A program made the translations under genes and the position numbers. From NCBI GenBank assembly GCA_016719535.1, contig JADJYX010000045.1, forward strand, positions 26,497 to 90,496: 64,000 nt of DNA, given 5' to 3'. The stretch comes from Rubrivivax sp. Lineage in GTDB: Bacteria; Pseudomonadota; Gammaproteobacteria; Burkholderiales; Burkholderiaceae_C. Shown piece by piece: positions 42,842-52,543 of the stretch (position 1 is its first letter; every line of letters starts with the position of its first letter). The notes under the pieces are model-generated. The model was not told the origin of the DNA and made no database searches. It saw nothing but the letters and a program-made list of their open reading frames with translations.

Positions 42842-44107
42842 ATGCAACATGTGATCCTCGGCGCCGGTCCGGCCGGCGTCATCGCGGCCGAAACCATTCG
42901 CAAGCACGCACCCGGTGACACCATCGTGCTCATCGGCGACGAGCCCGAGGCGCCCTATTCGCGCATGGCCATCCCCTACCTGCTGATCGGCAACGTCGGC
43001 GAAAGCGGCACCCACCTGCGCCACGCCGCCGACCACTACACGCGGCTGCGCATCGACCTGCGGCGCGGCCGCGCGGTGCGGCTGGATACGAAGGCGCGCC
43101 AGGTGGTGCTGGACGACGGCGGCAGCGTCGGCTACGACCGGCTGCTGATCGCCACCGGCTCGTCGCCGGCCACGCCACCGATCCCCGGCATCGCCGGCGC
43201 CGGCGTGCACAGCTGCTGGACGCTGGCCGATGCGCGCGCCATCCAGTCGCTGGCCGGGCCGGGCGCGCGCGTGGTGCAGATGGGCGCCGGCTTCATCGGC
43301 TGCATCATCATGGAGGCACTGGCCAGCCGCGGCGTCAAGCTCAGCGTCGTCGAGATGGGCGACCGCATGGTGCCGCGCATGATGGGCCCGGCCGCCGGCG
43401 GCATGATCAAGCGCTGGTGCGAAGCCAAGGGCGTGGCCGTGCACACCGGCGCGCGCGTCGACGCCATCGAGCGCGACGCCTCGCCGGTGATGAAGGTGAA
43501 GCTGTCCACCGGCGCCGTGCTGGAGGCCGACCTGGTGATCAGCGCCACCGGCGTCAAGCCCAACATCGGCTTCCTCGAGCACAGCGAGGTCAAATGCCTG
43601 CTCGGCGTGCTGACCGACGAGCACCTCGAGACCAGCGTCAAGGGCGTCTATGCCGCCGGCGACTGCGCCGAGGCCTTCGACAAGGTGTCGGGCAAGACCA
43701 TCGTCAGCGCCATCCAGCCCAACGCCGCCGAGCAGGCGCGCGTGGCGGCGCTCAACATGGTGGGCCGCACCACCGCGCTCAAGGGCGTCACGCAGATCAA
43801 CGTGCTCGATACGCTGGGCCTCATCAGCGCCAGCTTCGGCCAGTGGGACGGCGTGCCCGGCGGCCAGAGCGTCGAGCTGGTCGACACGAAGGCCAACCGC
43901 GCCTTGAGCCTGCAGTTCGGCGGCGACCGGCTGGTGGGCTGCAACGCGGTGGGCTGGACCGAGCACGTGGGCGTGATGCGCGGCCTGGTCGAGGGCGGCG
44001 TCAGCCTGGGCGAGTGGAAGGACAAACTGCTGCACGACCCCACGCTGCTGATGGAGGCTTACCTGGCGCGTGCGCAGGCGCAGCATGTGCATGCACACTT
44101 GAAGTGA
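42842..44107 (+). CDS. aorC: FAD-dependent NAD(P)H oxidoreductase subunit of AOR (AorC-like)
   Basis: The 421-aa protein belongs to the pyridine nucleotide-disulfide oxidoreductase family: FAD-binding GAGPAGVIAAETI at the N-terminus, the NAD-binding VVQMGAGFIGCIIME (about residue 144) and the second FAD motif GVYAAGDCAEAF (about 270). It has no redox-active CxxxxC pair. In Aromatoleum-type AORs this subunit couples aldehyde oxidation to NAD. RBS GGAG at 8 bp. Its stop overlaps the next ATG (TGATG). Confidence 0.9.
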   Translation: MQHVILGAGPAGVIAAETIRKHAPGDTIVLIGDEPEAPYSRMAIPYLLIGNVGESGTHLRHAADHYTRLRIDLRRGRAVRLDTKARQVVLDDGGSVGYDRLLIATGSSPATPPIPGIAGAGVHSCWTLADARAIQSLAGPGARVVQMGAGFIGCIIMEALASRGVKLSVVEMGDRMVPRMMGPAAGGMIKRWCEAKGVAVHTGARVDAIERDASPVMKVKLSTGAVLEADLVISATGVKPNIGFLEHSEVKCLLGVLTDEHLETSVKGVYAAGDCAEAFDKVSGKTIVSAIQPNAAEQARVAALNMVGRTTALKGVTQINVLDTLGLISASFGQWDGVPGGQSVELVDTKANRALSLQFGGDRLVGCNAVGWTEHVGVMRGLVEGGVSLGEWKDKLLHDPTLLMEAYLARAQAQHVHAHLK

Positions 44108-44361
44108 TGGAGATCACCTTCAAGCTGTACGCCAGCCTCACCGACTACCTGCCCGTCGACCGGCGCACCGCCAACCAGATGCCGCTGGAGGTGCCGGCCG
44201 ATGCGCCCATCGCCCAGATCATCGAGCCCTTCCGCATGCCGCCCAAGCTGGTGCACCTGGTGCTGGTCAACGGCGTCTTCGTGCCGCCGCAGGAGCGCGC
44301 CACGCGCACGCTGGCCGAGGGTGACGTGCTGGCCATCTGGCCACCGATCGCCGGGGGGTGA
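44107..44361 (+). CDS. MoaD/ThiS-family sulfur-carrier protein of the AOR operon
   Basis: This 84-aa ubiquitin-fold protein (MEITFKLYASLTDYLP) ends in the essential di-glycine (PPIAGG). It overlaps aorC by one base. MoaD-type proteins donate sulfur as a C-terminal thiocarboxylate during molybdopterin synthesis. A copy inside an AOR operon is known for AorD-like proteins and probably serves the tungsten cofactor. Confidence 0.88.
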   Translation: MEITFKLYASLTDYLPVDRRTANQMPLEVPADAPIAQIIEPFRMPPKLVHLVLVNGVFVPPQERATRTLAEGDVLAIWPPIAGG

Positions 44362-44372
44362 GCCGGGACATG

Positions 44373-44395
44373 AAACCGTCCCTGCGGACGGTTTT
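44373..44395 (+). terminator. Rho-independent terminator after the AOR operon
   Basis: A perfect 9-bp stem, AAACCGTCC/GGACGGTTT, with a CTGC loop and TTTT tail, starts 12 bp after the MoaD-like stop. Confidence 0.8.
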
Positions 44396-44426
44396 ATGCC
44401 AGGCGAACGACCGGGCACGTCTTGCG

Positions 44427-44577
<151 letters not shown>

Positions 44578-44598
44578 CCCGGAGGAGCGTAGCGAAGC

Positions 44599-44913
44599 AT
44601 GACCCCGCATCAGAAGGACGTGCCCACGCGCTTTTCGCGCGACATGTCGGTCACGGCCGCCGAATGGGACCGCGCGCTGCGCGGCGGCGTCGGCGCGCAT
44701 GACCTGCAGGTTGCTGGCCCCGGCCGGGCCCTCGTGCAGTTGCTGGAAGGCGGCCGACTGCTGCTGCAATGGCACGACCTGCCGCCGCTGCAGATCGCGC
44801 TCATGCGCATGGCCAGGCTGCGCGTGGACTTTGCCTTCGACGAGGTGGACGCCGTCCGTCGCTCGGCCTTCATGCAGCATTTCGACCGCTTCACCCAGCG
44901 CGGCGGCGGCTGA
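44599..44913 (+). CDS. Hypothetical 104-aa protein
   Basis: ATG 44599 (MTPHQKDVPTRFSRDMSVTA); a later ATG, MSVTAAEWDRALRGG, is possible. The protein is small and soluble with a beta-like centre (ALVQLLEGGRLLLQWHDLPP) and a helical end. I do not recognise it. The codon pattern matches the host chromosome. It lies just after the terminator and repeat region and before a gap of about 300 bp. Confidence 0.55.
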   Translation: MTPHQKDVPTRFSRDMSVTAAEWDRALRGGVGAHDLQVAGPGRALVQLLEGGRLLLQWHDLPPLQIALMRMARLRVDFAFDEVDAVRRSAFMQHFDRFTQRGGG

Positions 44914-45218
44914 GAGCCCGCGCAGTGTTCGCCATCGCCCGCGGAAAACCCGCTTCAGGGGTCGACCGGACGATCGACGGGGCGACGGTGACGGAGACCG
45001 GGACCGGCGCAGCGACCCGGACCGTGACGACCGTCGGGGCGAGCCCGACCGTGAGCGCCGCGGCCGCCACTGACCATCGGTGGTGCGACGCGCGGGCCGG
45101 GACGCACGACCACGCAGGCTGGCGCGTGGGCCCGATGCGTGAGCGCCTGCGCCTGCGGAAGAACCCGCCGGCCGGTCCGACTTGACCGCACGACCCGGGT
45201 GCGTAAGCTCGGCGCGCC
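44914..45218. other. Gene-free region
   Basis: The first part is rich in GACCG/CGGGG-like short repeats (about 44970-45060). Frames run open because of the high G+C content but show no codon structure, ribosome site or homology I can see. It presumably holds the promoter of the RusA-like gene. Confidence 0.5.
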
Positions 45219-45776
45219 ATGGAATTCCGCCTCATCTACGAAGGCCCGCTGCGCGGCCAGGGTGCCAAGTCCACCCACAAGTGGGAGATCCGCCGCGCGC
45301 TGCACCCGCAGCTGCAGCGGCTGTGGCAGTTGCGGCCCTTGTCCGACGCCGCCGCCACGCTGCTGGCCTGGCCGCCGCGGCCGGGCGCCCCCTCGGTGAT
45401 CGTCGAAAAGGGCGGGCTGCTGTTTGCGCCGCTGGTGACGCAGCGGCTCAACCTCTATGTCGAGCTGTCGGTGCTGCTGTTCCGCCAGCAGCCGCGCGGC
45501 ACGCTCATCACCGACGGCGGCGACATCGACAACCGCCTGAAGACGCTGCTCGACGGCCTGCGCGTGCCGCATGGTTCGATGGAAGGCCGCACGCTGCTGC
45601 CCGCGGACCCCGACCCCAACCCCTTCTACTGCCTGCTGGAAGACGATTCGCTGGTCACCAAGGTGTCGGTCGAATCGGAACAGCTGCTGCGCCCGGCGCG
45701 GCCCGACGAGGTGGTGGCCATCATCTCGGTGCACGTGAAGAAGACCGTGCTCTCGCACGCCAACATGTCGCTGTAG
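45219..45776 (+). CDS. RusA-like endodeoxyribonuclease-fold protein
   Basis: This 185-aa protein (ATG 45219) contains GGDIDNRLKTLLDGL (about residues 103-117) and LEDDSLVTKVSVE (about 140-152), matching the D-x-D-N-x2-K-x3-D ... DD pattern of RusA Holliday-junction resolvases. The N- and C-terminal flanks are longer than RusA (120 aa). RusA enzymes are usually phage-borne. No phage genes flank this one, so it could be a domesticated resolvase or a fold relative with another role. Confidence 0.6.
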   Translation: MEFRLIYEGPLRGQGAKSTHKWEIRRALHPQLQRLWQLRPLSDAAATLLAWPPRPGAPSVIVEKGGLLFAPLVTQRLNLYVELSVLLFRQQPRGTLITDGGDIDNRLKTLLDGLRVPHGSMEGRTLLPADPDPNPFYCLLEDDSLVTKVSVESEQLLRPARPDEVVAIISVHVKKTVLSHANMSL

Positions 45777-45806
45777 CCGGCCGCGGGCGCGCCGCACCGG
45801 CATCGG

Positions 45807-46952
45807 TCAAGCGCCGGGGGCCAGCCGGAAATGCGCCACCGCCTTCGCCAGGCGCTGCGCCTGCTGGTGCAGCGAGGCCGCGGCGGCCGCGCCCTGTTCG
45901 ACCAGTGCCGCGTTCTGCTGCATCATCTGGTCGAGCTGGCCGACGGCACCGTGCACGCTGTGCAGGTCGGCGCGCTGCGCGTGCGTGGCCTCGTTGATGG
46001 TGCCGATGGTCGATCGCACCTGGCACACGCCGTCGACGATGCCGGCCACCGCCTGGCCGGCCTCGTGCACCAGGCGGCTGCCGGTCTCGACCTGCTCGAC
46101 GCTGTGGCCGATCAGGCCCTGGATCTCGCGCGCGGCCTGTGCCGAGCGCTGCGCCAGCGCCCTCACTTCGCCCGCCACGACGGCGAAGCCGCGCCCCTGT
46201 TCACCGGCGCGCGCGGCTTCCACGGCCGCATTGAGCGCCAGCAGGTTGGTCTGGAAGGCGATGCCGTCGATGGTGCCGACGATGTCGGTCATGCGCCGGC
46301 TGGCGTCGCGGATGCCGTCCATGCTGGCCACCACCTTTCCCACCGCATCGCCGCCGTGCTGCGCCGAGCGCACCGCCGATTCGGCCAGGGTGTCCATCGA
46401 CTGCGCCGTCTCGGCCGTGCGGTGCACCGTCGCCGTGATCTGCGCCATCGACCCGGCCGTGCCCTGCAGCCGCGCGGCAGCCTGTTCGGTGCGGTCGGAC
46501 AGGTCCTGGTGGCCCTGCGCCATCTCGCCCGCCGCGCTGCGCACGGTGCCGGCCACGTCGTGAATGGCGCGCACGGTGTCGCGCAAGGCCACCGACAGCC
46601 GCTGCACCGAATCCATCAGGCTGCCTGCGGGCGCCGCGGCCAGTGGCCGGTCGAGCTCGCCGGCCGCCAGCGCCGCCAGTGCGGCGCGCGCCTCGGCCGG
46701 GTCGCCGCCGAGTTCGCGCCGCGCGGCGCGCAGGATGCCCACCGTGAAGCCGATGCAGGTGGCCACGCACAGCGCCGTCAGGCCGCCCACCAGCAGCCGG
46801 GCCAGTGCCAGGTGCTCGACGATGCGCGCCGGCTCGACGCGCGCGGCCTCGCCGCCCAGCCACCAGGCCCCGACCGCGACGGCCGAGCCGGCGCCGGCCA
46901 CCATCGCCGTGGGGATGGCCATCGAAACCAGGAGTCGCGTCGAATACCGCAT
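45807..46952 (-). CDS. Methyl-accepting chemotaxis protein
   Basis: It starts at ATG 46952 ([17 protein letters not shown]); 381 aa. Two transmembrane helices enclose only about 35 periplasmic residues, so there is no real ligand domain. A HAMP-like linker and the cytoplasmic signalling domain follow, with the conserved hairpin tip ([42 protein letters not shown]). It would signal to CheA/CheW located elsewhere. It is divergent from the ModE-like regulator. Confidence 0.88.
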   Translation of the reverse strand: MRYSTRLLVSMAIPTAMVAGAGSAVAVGAWWLGGEAARVEPARIVEHLALARLLVGGLTALCVATCIGFTVGILRAARRELGGDPAEARAALAALAAGELDRPLAAAPAGSLMDSVQRLSVALRDTVRAIHDVAGTVRSAAGEMAQGHQDLSDRTEQAAARLQGTAGSMAQITATVHRTAETAQSMDTLAESAVRSAQHGGDAVGKVVASMDGIRDASRRMTDIVGTIDGIAFQTNLLALNAAVEAARAGEQGRGFAVVAGEVRALAQRSAQAAREIQGLIGHSVEQVETGSRLVHEAGQAVAGIVDGVCQVRSTIGTINEATHAQRADLHSVHGAVGQLDQMMQQNAALVEQGAAAAASLHQQAQRLAKAVAHFRLAPGA

Positions 46953-47049
46953 GGGATTGCCGATCTCGGCCAAGGGGGCGGCCGTCTGCGGGGTATCGAC
47001 CGCGCCGACCGCGACTTGAGCACGGCGCGCCGCGCCGACAATCGGCCCC

Positions 47050-48189
47050 ATGAAAGACCGCGGCGTCCACCTTCAATACACCTTCCAGCCCCGCGACCAG
47101 CGCGGTGCCGAGGTGCAGAACCCCTTGTTCGACCTGCTGTCGGCAATCGCCGAGCAGGGCTCGATCCAGCAGGCGGCCAGGGCCCTGGGCGCGTCGTACC
47201 GCCATGTCTGGGGCGCGTGCAAGCACTGGGAGACGGTGCTGGGCGAGCCGCTGGTGCACTGGGTGCAGGGCCAGCCGGCACGGCTGACGCCCTTTGCCGA
47301 GCGGCTGCTGTGGGCCGAGAAGCGGGCGCGTTCGCGCCTGGTGCCGCACATCGAGGCCTTGCGCGCCGAGCTCGAGCGCGTGCTCGCCGAGGCGCTGGAC
47401 GGCCACCAGCAGGTGCTGACGGTGCATGCCAGCCACGACCTGGCGCTGCCGCTGCTGCGCGACCTGGCGGCCGCGCCCGGCGAGGGCGACGACCGGCTGC
47501 ACATCGAGCTGAAATTTGCCGGCAGCATGGACGCGCTGCGGGCGCTGGCCGAAGGCCGCTGCACGGTGGCCGGCTTCCACGTGCCGCCGCTGGCACACAA
47601 CCGCAACCTGTTCGCGCGCGGACTCAAGCCGCTGCTCAAGCCCGGCCAGCACAAGCTGATCGGCTGCATGCGGCGCACGCAGGGCCTGATGGTGGCGCCC
47701 GGCAACCCGCTGGCGCTGTGCGGCATGGCCGACGTGGCGGCACGCGGCGCGCGCTTCGTCAACCGCCAGGCCGGTTCGGGCACGCGGCTGCTGGCCGACC
47801 ACCTGCTGGCCGAGCAGGGCCTGGCGCCCGCGCGCATCACACGCTATTTCGACGCCAGCGAGGACAGCCATGTCGCCGTGGCCGCCGCGGTGGCGGCCGG
47901 CGTCGGCGATGTCGCGCTGGGCATCGAAGCCGCGGCGCGCGGCTTCGGGCTCGACTTCGTGCCGCTGGTCGAGGAGGACTATTTTCTCGTCTGCCTGGCG
48001 CCCACGCTGGAGCAGCCCGCGGTGCAGTCGCTGCGCCGCGTGCTGCAACTGCCGCGCTGGGGCGACATCCTGGCCACGCTGCCCGGCTACCGGGCCCTGC
48101 ACGCCGGCGAGGTGCTGTCGCTGACGCGCGCGCTGCCGTGGTGGCAGTTCCGCGCGCCGAAGAAAACCGCGCCGCCGGGGCCTGTCTAG
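47050..48189 (+). CDS. ModE-type helix-turn-helix regulator with periplasmic-binding-protein-like sensor domain
   Basis: The 379-aa protein starts at ATG 47050. Residues about 20-85 are a ModE/LysR-type winged helix-turn-helix ([40 protein letters not shown]). Residues about 125-350 resemble a type-2 periplasmic-binding fold ([40 protein letters not shown]) related to ModA/TupA. This is the architecture of one-component molybdate/tungstate-responsive regulators. It is 7 kb from tupBCA-aor and 5 kb from the Mo-hydroxylase operon, and is the best candidate to bind the shared TATGCA-N6-TGCATA palindromes. Confidence 0.85.
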   Translation: MKDRGVHLQYTFQPRDQRGAEVQNPLFDLLSAIAEQGSIQQAARALGASYRHVWGACKHWETVLGEPLVHWVQGQPARLTPFAERLLWAEKRARSRLVPHIEALRAELERVLAEALDGHQQVLTVHASHDLALPLLRDLAAAPGEGDDRLHIELKFAGSMDALRALAEGRCTVAGFHVPPLAHNRNLFARGLKPLLKPGQHKLIGCMRRTQGLMVAPGNPLALCGMADVAARGARFVNRQAGSGTRLLADHLLAEQGLAPARITRYFDASEDSHVAVAAAVAAGVGDVALGIEAAARGFGLDFVPLVEEDYFLVCLAPTLEQPAVQSLRRVLQLPRWGDILATLPGYRALHAGEVLSLTRALPWWQFRAPKKTAPPGPV

Positions 48190-48293
48190 GGCCGGGAGCC
48201 CAGCAGCGATGGCCTTCGCCCACGCGGCTGGCCACCGGCCACCGGCCGCCGCCAGCGCCGGGCCGCTGCGGCCGACACTTTATATTTGCGCGC

Positions 48294-48992
48294 ATGCTGC
48301 CCGCCACCCTCACCATCGTCGACGACGACGCGGACCATCGCGACTACCTGGCCGAGCACCTGCGCCAGCAGGGCATCCGGGTGCGCGCCTTTGCCGACAG
48401 CAACCAGCTGCTGGCCGATGCCGATCCGTTCGGCGACGCCTTCTACATCATCGACCTCATGCTGCCCGGCGTCAGCGGCGAGGAACTCATCCGCATCCTG
48501 CGCCTGCGCAGCGACGCCGGCGTGCTGGTGGTCACCGGCAAGGCCGAAAGCGGCGTCTTCGAGAACGTGCTCACCGCCGGCGCCGACATGCACATTGCCA
48601 AGCCGGTCAGCCTGGAGCAGATCACGCTGGCCATCGAGGCGGTGTGGCGCCGCATCGTGCGCCAGCGCGACGAGACGCAGCGCGCCTGGCTGCTGGATGC
48701 CGACCGCCAGCGCCTGACCGCGCCCGCCGGCGACGTCATCGAGCTCGGCGACAACGACGTCACCATCCTGTCGTGCTTCCCGCCCGCCGAAGGCGGCGTG
48801 GTGCCGCGCGAGACGCTGTGCCAGCGCCTGGGCCGGCCGGTGCTCGACACCTCCGACAACGGCCTGCACGCGATGATCTACCGCCTGCGCCGGCGCATCG
48901 AGAAGGTCACCGGCTCGGTGGTGCCGCTGCAGTCGCAGTCGCGCGTGGGCTACGTGTTCAAGGCGCCGATCCGCTTCGCCGGCCCGCATTGA
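48294..48992 (+). CDS. Response regulator with OmpR-like winged-helix output
   Basis: It starts at ATG 48294; 232 aa. The receiver has TIVDDDADHRDYL, the phosphoacceptor Asp in YIIDLMLPGVSG and Lys in IAKPVS. The output domain is a divergent winged helix (ETLCQRLGRPVLD, HAMIYRLRRRIEKV, QSQSRVGYVFKA). It precedes its histidine kinase by 34 bp. The target genes are unknown; the downstream DUF481 gene is a candidate. Confidence 0.85.
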   Translation: MLPATLTIVDDDADHRDYLAEHLRQQGIRVRAFADSNQLLADADPFGDAFYIIDLMLPGVSGEELIRILRLRSDAGVLVVTGKAESGVFENVLTAGADMHIAKPVSLEQITLAIEAVWRRIVRQRDETQRAWLLDADRQRLTAPAGDVIELGDNDVTILSCFPPAEGGVVPRETLCQRLGRPVLDTSDNGLHAMIYRLRRRIEKVTGSVVPLQSQSRVGYVFKAPIRFAGPH

Positions 48993-49026
48993 GCATCGCC
49001 GCGCCGCACCCGGCCGCACCTCGCCG

Positions 49027-50433
49027 ATGAGCGGCTTCCACGCCCCCAGCTTCCTGCTGGCGGTGGCGCTGCTGTATCTGACGCTGCCGCTGCTGGTGTG
49101 GGTGCTGCTGCGCCGCCGCCACCCGCAGCCCAACCTCGGGCTGTGGTGCGGCGGCGGCCTGCTGCTGGCGGTGGCCTTCACGCTGCTGGGGCTGCGCGGC
49201 GCGGCACCAGGCCTGCTCACGACGCAGGCCGCCTATGGGGTGTCCTACGCCGGCATGGCGATGTCGGTGGCCGCGTTGCGGCTCGAGGCCGGCCGGTCAC
49301 CGGGGCGGCTGCTCGCCGGATTCACCCTCGGCGCGATGGTGGTGACGCTGATGACGCAGCCGCTGGGCCCGTTGCCGCGCCAGCCGGTCACCAGCGCCCT
49401 GCCCGGACTGTTCGGAACCTGGCTGGCCTGGACGGCCTTCGAGCTGGCACGCACCCGGAACAGCCGCAGCGCGCGGCTGATGGCGGTGCTGTACGCACTC
49501 AGTGCGGTCGCGCTGCTGGCGCGTGCGCTGCAGACCGTGCTGTGGCCGCCCACGCAGCAGGCCGATGCCCTCTTCTTCGCCAGCCTCGTGACCTCGCTGG
49601 CCTCGTCGATCAGCGGCAACATCGGCTTCGTCGGCATGGCACTGGACCTGGCCCGGCGGCGCGAACAGGAGCAGCAACACGCGCTGCAGGCGCTGCACGA
49701 CAACCAGGTGGCGATGGAGACCGCCGCCCGCGCACGCGAGGTGGTGGCCAGCGAACGCAGCCGCACCACCCGGCTGCTGGCGCATGAGGTGCGCCAGCCG
49801 CTGCACAACGCCGCCGTGGCGCTGCAGAGCGCGATGGGCACGCTGGCCCACAGCCGCGACCCGGCCGAGGCCGCGCGCGCCATCGAGCAGGCGCAGGGCG
49901 TGATCCGCCGCGTCAGCGCCACGCTCGACAATACGGTGGCGGCGACGGCACTGCTGGGCAGCGAAGGCCGCCTGAGCGCGGTCGACACCGACCTGCAGGT
50001 GCTGATCGACCTCTGCCTGGGCGACCTGCCGCCGGAGTCGCGGGCCCGCATCCGCGTCGACTACCGCGCCGATGCGCGCAGCGCGCAGCTCGAGCCGACG
50101 CTGATGCGGCTGGCGCTGCGCAACCTGCTGGCCAATGCGACGCTGTATGCGCCCCGCGATACGCCGGTGGACTTGCGCGTGCTCGACAGCGACCAGCCGC
50201 TGGCGCTGGTGATCGAGGTCGCCGACCAGGGCCCGGGCATCCTGGCCGACCTGCGCGAGCGCATCTTCGACGAAGGCGTGCGCGGCGAGCAGACCACCGT
50301 GCCCGGCTACGGCCTGGGCCTGCACGTCGTCAAGCGCGTGGCCCGCCTGCATGGCGGCCGCATCGACTGGCGCCCCAACGAGCCGCATGGCTCCATCTTC
50401 CGGCTGACGCTGCCGCAGGGCGATCCGGGTTGA
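49027..50433 (+). CDS. Membrane sensor histidine kinase
   Basis: The 468-aa protein has six or seven hydrophobic helices in the first 200 residues (a 7TM-like sensor), a coiled coil, a HisKA-like box with the variant LLAHEVRQPLHNAAVAL (about residue 253) and HATPase_c with N box (LALRNLLANATLYAP) and G boxes (VADQGPGI, GYGLGLHVVKRVARLHGG). It pairs with the regulator just upstream. The ligand is unknown. Confidence 0.88.
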   Translation: MSGFHAPSFLLAVALLYLTLPLLVWVLLRRRHPQPNLGLWCGGGLLLAVAFTLLGLRGAAPGLLTTQAAYGVSYAGMAMSVAALRLEAGRSPGRLLAGFTLGAMVVTLMTQPLGPLPRQPVTSALPGLFGTWLAWTAFELARTRNSRSARLMAVLYALSAVALLARALQTVLWPPTQQADALFFASLVTSLASSISGNIGFVGMALDLARRREQEQQHALQALHDNQVAMETAARAREVVASERSRTTRLLAHEVRQPLHNAAVALQSAMGTLAHSRDPAEAARAIEQAQGVIRRVSATLDNTVAATALLGSEGRLSAVDTDLQVLIDLCLGDLPPESRARIRVDYRADARSAQLEPTLMRLALRNLLANATLYAPRDTPVDLRVLDSDQPLALVIEVADQGPGILADLRERIFDEGVRGEQTTVPGYGLGLHVVKRVARLHGGRIDWRPNEPHGSIFRLTLPQGDPG

Positions 50434-50523
50434 CATTGGACAAGAAGACGCAAACGGCTCGCGCGCATCCTTGAGCCGTGGTGCACTGCAGCACCACATT
50501 TTCCGCATCCAAACAGGGACACC

Positions 50524-51303
50524 ATGATGAAGCGACTCCACACCTCGCTGTACCTGCTGGCCGGCCTGGTGGCCGCCAGCGGCGCCGCCCAGGCGCAGAT
50601 CAAGACCGACGGCCTCTGGCGTGGCAGCGGCGGCCTGGCCTTCTCGGCGACCTCGGGCAACAACCGCAGCAACAGCCTGCAGCTCAACGCCGATGCCTTG
50701 CGCGCCACCACCGCCGACAAGATCACGCTCGGCGCGGCCGCCAACTACGCCAGCAACAAGAACAGCGGCACCAAGGAAACGACGTCCAACAAGTGGGGCA
50801 TGTTCGGCCAGTACGACTTCAACCTGACGCCGCGGCTGTTTGCCTTCGGCCGCCTGGGCCTGGACGGCGACGAGTTGATCGACCTGAACCTGCGCTCCAG
50901 CGTCGCCGCCGGCCTGGGCTACAAGCTGATCGACAGCAAGGAAACCAGCTTCGAGGTCTTCGGCGGTGTCGGCTACACCACCGACAAATACGACGTCGCG
51001 CAGACCATCGGCAACAAGACCGATACCCGCTTCTCGCGCACCAGCCTGTACCTGGGCGAGGCGTCGTCGCACCAGCTGTCGGCCACCACCAGCTTCAAGC
51101 AGCGGCTGGACCTGTACCCGGGCCTGACCGGTGACAAGGCCAAGCTGGCCAAATTCACCGCCAGCCTGAATGTGGCGATGAGCAGCACGCTGGGCCTGAC
51201 CCTGGGTGTGGTCGATACCTACAACAGCAAGCCGCCGGCGGGCGCGAAGAAGAACGACCTCGGCGTCTTCACCGGCGTGACGGTCAAGTTCGGCGCCGTC
51301 TGA
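50524..51303 (+). CDS. DUF481-family outer-membrane beta-barrel protein
   Basis: It starts at ATG 50524; 259 aa, with a signal peptide ending at AQAQ. The mature protein alternates beta-strands (GGLAFSATSGNNRSNSLQLN, WGMFGQYDFNLTPRLFAFGR, LGYKLIDSKETSFEVFGGVG) and ends in a hydrophobic strand (VTVKFGAV), typical of DUF481 (YdiY-like) barrels of unknown function. It follows the two-component pair by 90 bp. Confidence 0.85.
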   Translation: MMKRLHTSLYLLAGLVAASGAAQAQIKTDGLWRGSGGLAFSATSGNNRSNSLQLNADALRATTADKITLGAAANYASNKNSGTKETTSNKWGMFGQYDFNLTPRLFAFGRLGLDGDELIDLNLRSSVAAGLGYKLIDSKETSFEVFGGVGYTTDKYDVAQTIGNKTDTRFSRTSLYLGEASSHQLSATTSFKQRLDLYPGLTGDKAKLAKFTASLNVAMSSTLGLTLGVVDTYNSKPPAGAKKNDLGVFTGVTVKFGAV

Positions 51304-51313
51304 CGGCCCTGCG

Positions 51314-52318
51314 TCAAGCGGCGCGGCAGCCGGCCACGGCGGCCTGCCTGTCGCGCCGCTCGAAGACCGGTTCGGGAATGCGCCAGCCGTAGCGCACCGC
51401 GGTCAGCTCGGCCAGGATGGCGACCGCGATCTCGGGCGGCGTGCGCGCACCGTTCTTCAGGCCCACGGGACCGTGCAGGCGGTCGAGTTGTGCGTCCGCG
51501 AGGCCGAAGTGCTCGGCCAGGCGCTGCCGGCGCCGGGCCTGGTTGGCGCGCGAGCCGATGGCACCGACGTAGAAAGCCTCCGAGCGCAAGGCCTCCATCA
51601 GCGCCAGGTCGTCGAGCTTGGGGTCGTGCGTGAGCGCGATCACCGCGGTGTGCGCATCGGGCACGAGCGCCTGCACGGCATCGTCGGGCATGGCCGTCGT
51701 GCGCCGGACCCCGGGCAGGTCGGCCTGGTATTCGTCGCGCGGGTCGCAGACGATCACCTGGTAGTCCAGCGCCTGCGCCATCGATGCCAGGTACCGCGTC
51801 ATCTGCCCGGCGCCGACGATGAACAAGCGCCAGTGCGGCCCGTGCGTGGTGACGAGCCGCGCCTCGTCCAGCAGCACCAGGTCGGCGCCATCGGCCGGCG
51901 CCAGCGACACGGACCCGCTGGCCAGCTGCAGTTCGCGCCGCATGCGCCGGCCGTCGTCCAGCGCGGTCAGCAACTCGTCGATGCGACTGGCGCCGGACAG
52001 CGGCTCCAGCACCAGCTCCAGCGTGCCGCCGCAGGGCAGGCCGAAGCGGGCCGCCTCGTCGCCGCTGACGCCATAACGCACGACCTCGACGCCACCGGCG
52101 GCCAGCGCATGATCGCGCATGCGGGCGATGAGGTCGTCCTCGATGCAACCGCCCGATACCGAACCCGCGACCTGGCCATCGTCGCGCAGCGCCACCACCG
52201 AACCCACCGGCCGTGGCGCCGAACCCCAGGTTCGCGTCACCGTGCCCAGCACCACGGCATGGCCCTGCCCTTGCCAGGCCGACACCTGACGCAGCACATC
52301 GAGATCGACGTTGTCCAT
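51314..52318 (-). CDS. xdhC: XdhC/CoxI-family maturation factor
   Basis: It starts at ATG 52318 (MDNVDLDVLRQVSAWQ); 334 aa. The N-terminal XdhC/CoxI motif (GSAPRPVGSVVALRDDGQVAGSVSGGCIE) and C-terminal XdhC Rossmann domain (RLFIVGAGQMTRYLASMA, YVGAIGSRANQARR) are present. XdhC proteins bind Mo-cofactor and guide its sulfuration and insertion into xanthine-dehydrogenase-type enzymes. It is divergent from the coxSLM-like operon whose product it probably matures. Confidence 0.92.
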   Translation of the reverse strand: MDNVDLDVLRQVSAWQGQGHAVVLGTVTRTWGSAPRPVGSVVALRDDGQVAGSVSGGCIEDDLIARMRDHALAAGGVEVVRYGVSGDEAARFGLPCGGTLELVLEPLSGASRIDELLTALDDGRRMRRELQLASGSVSLAPADGADLVLLDEARLVTTHGPHWRLFIVGAGQMTRYLASMAQALDYQVIVCDPRDEYQADLPGVRRTTAMPDDAVQALVPDAHTAVIALTHDPKLDDLALMEALRSEAFYVGAIGSRANQARRRQRLAEHFGLADAQLDRLHGPVGLKNGARTPPEIAVAILAELTAVRYGWRIPEPVFERRDRQAAVAGCRAA

Positions 52319-52401
52319 GGATCGCCCCACCGCCTTGCAGCTCGTCAACAGGCCTGCACCTTAGCGGGCGCGGACCATCGGCGCGACAACGGGCTTGCCC
52401 C

Positions 52402-52419
52402 TATGAGCCCGGCTGCATA
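52402..52419. promoter_or_regulatory. TATGAG-N6-TGCATA, imperfect copy of the Mo/W palindrome
   Basis: It differs from the tup and aor sites at two bases of one half-site, with the same spacing. It lies in the divergent gap between xdhC and coxS. Confidence 0.5.
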
Positions 52420-52543
52420 GGCAGGCCCGCCGGCGGGCGGGCCCGACCTATGCCGTGCCCTTCCTAGGCGTTTGCGAGGGCAAGACAAAGCGCTGCCGGT
52501 TGCCCAGCATACGGCGCTGTCCAACCAGAACCACGGAGACACC

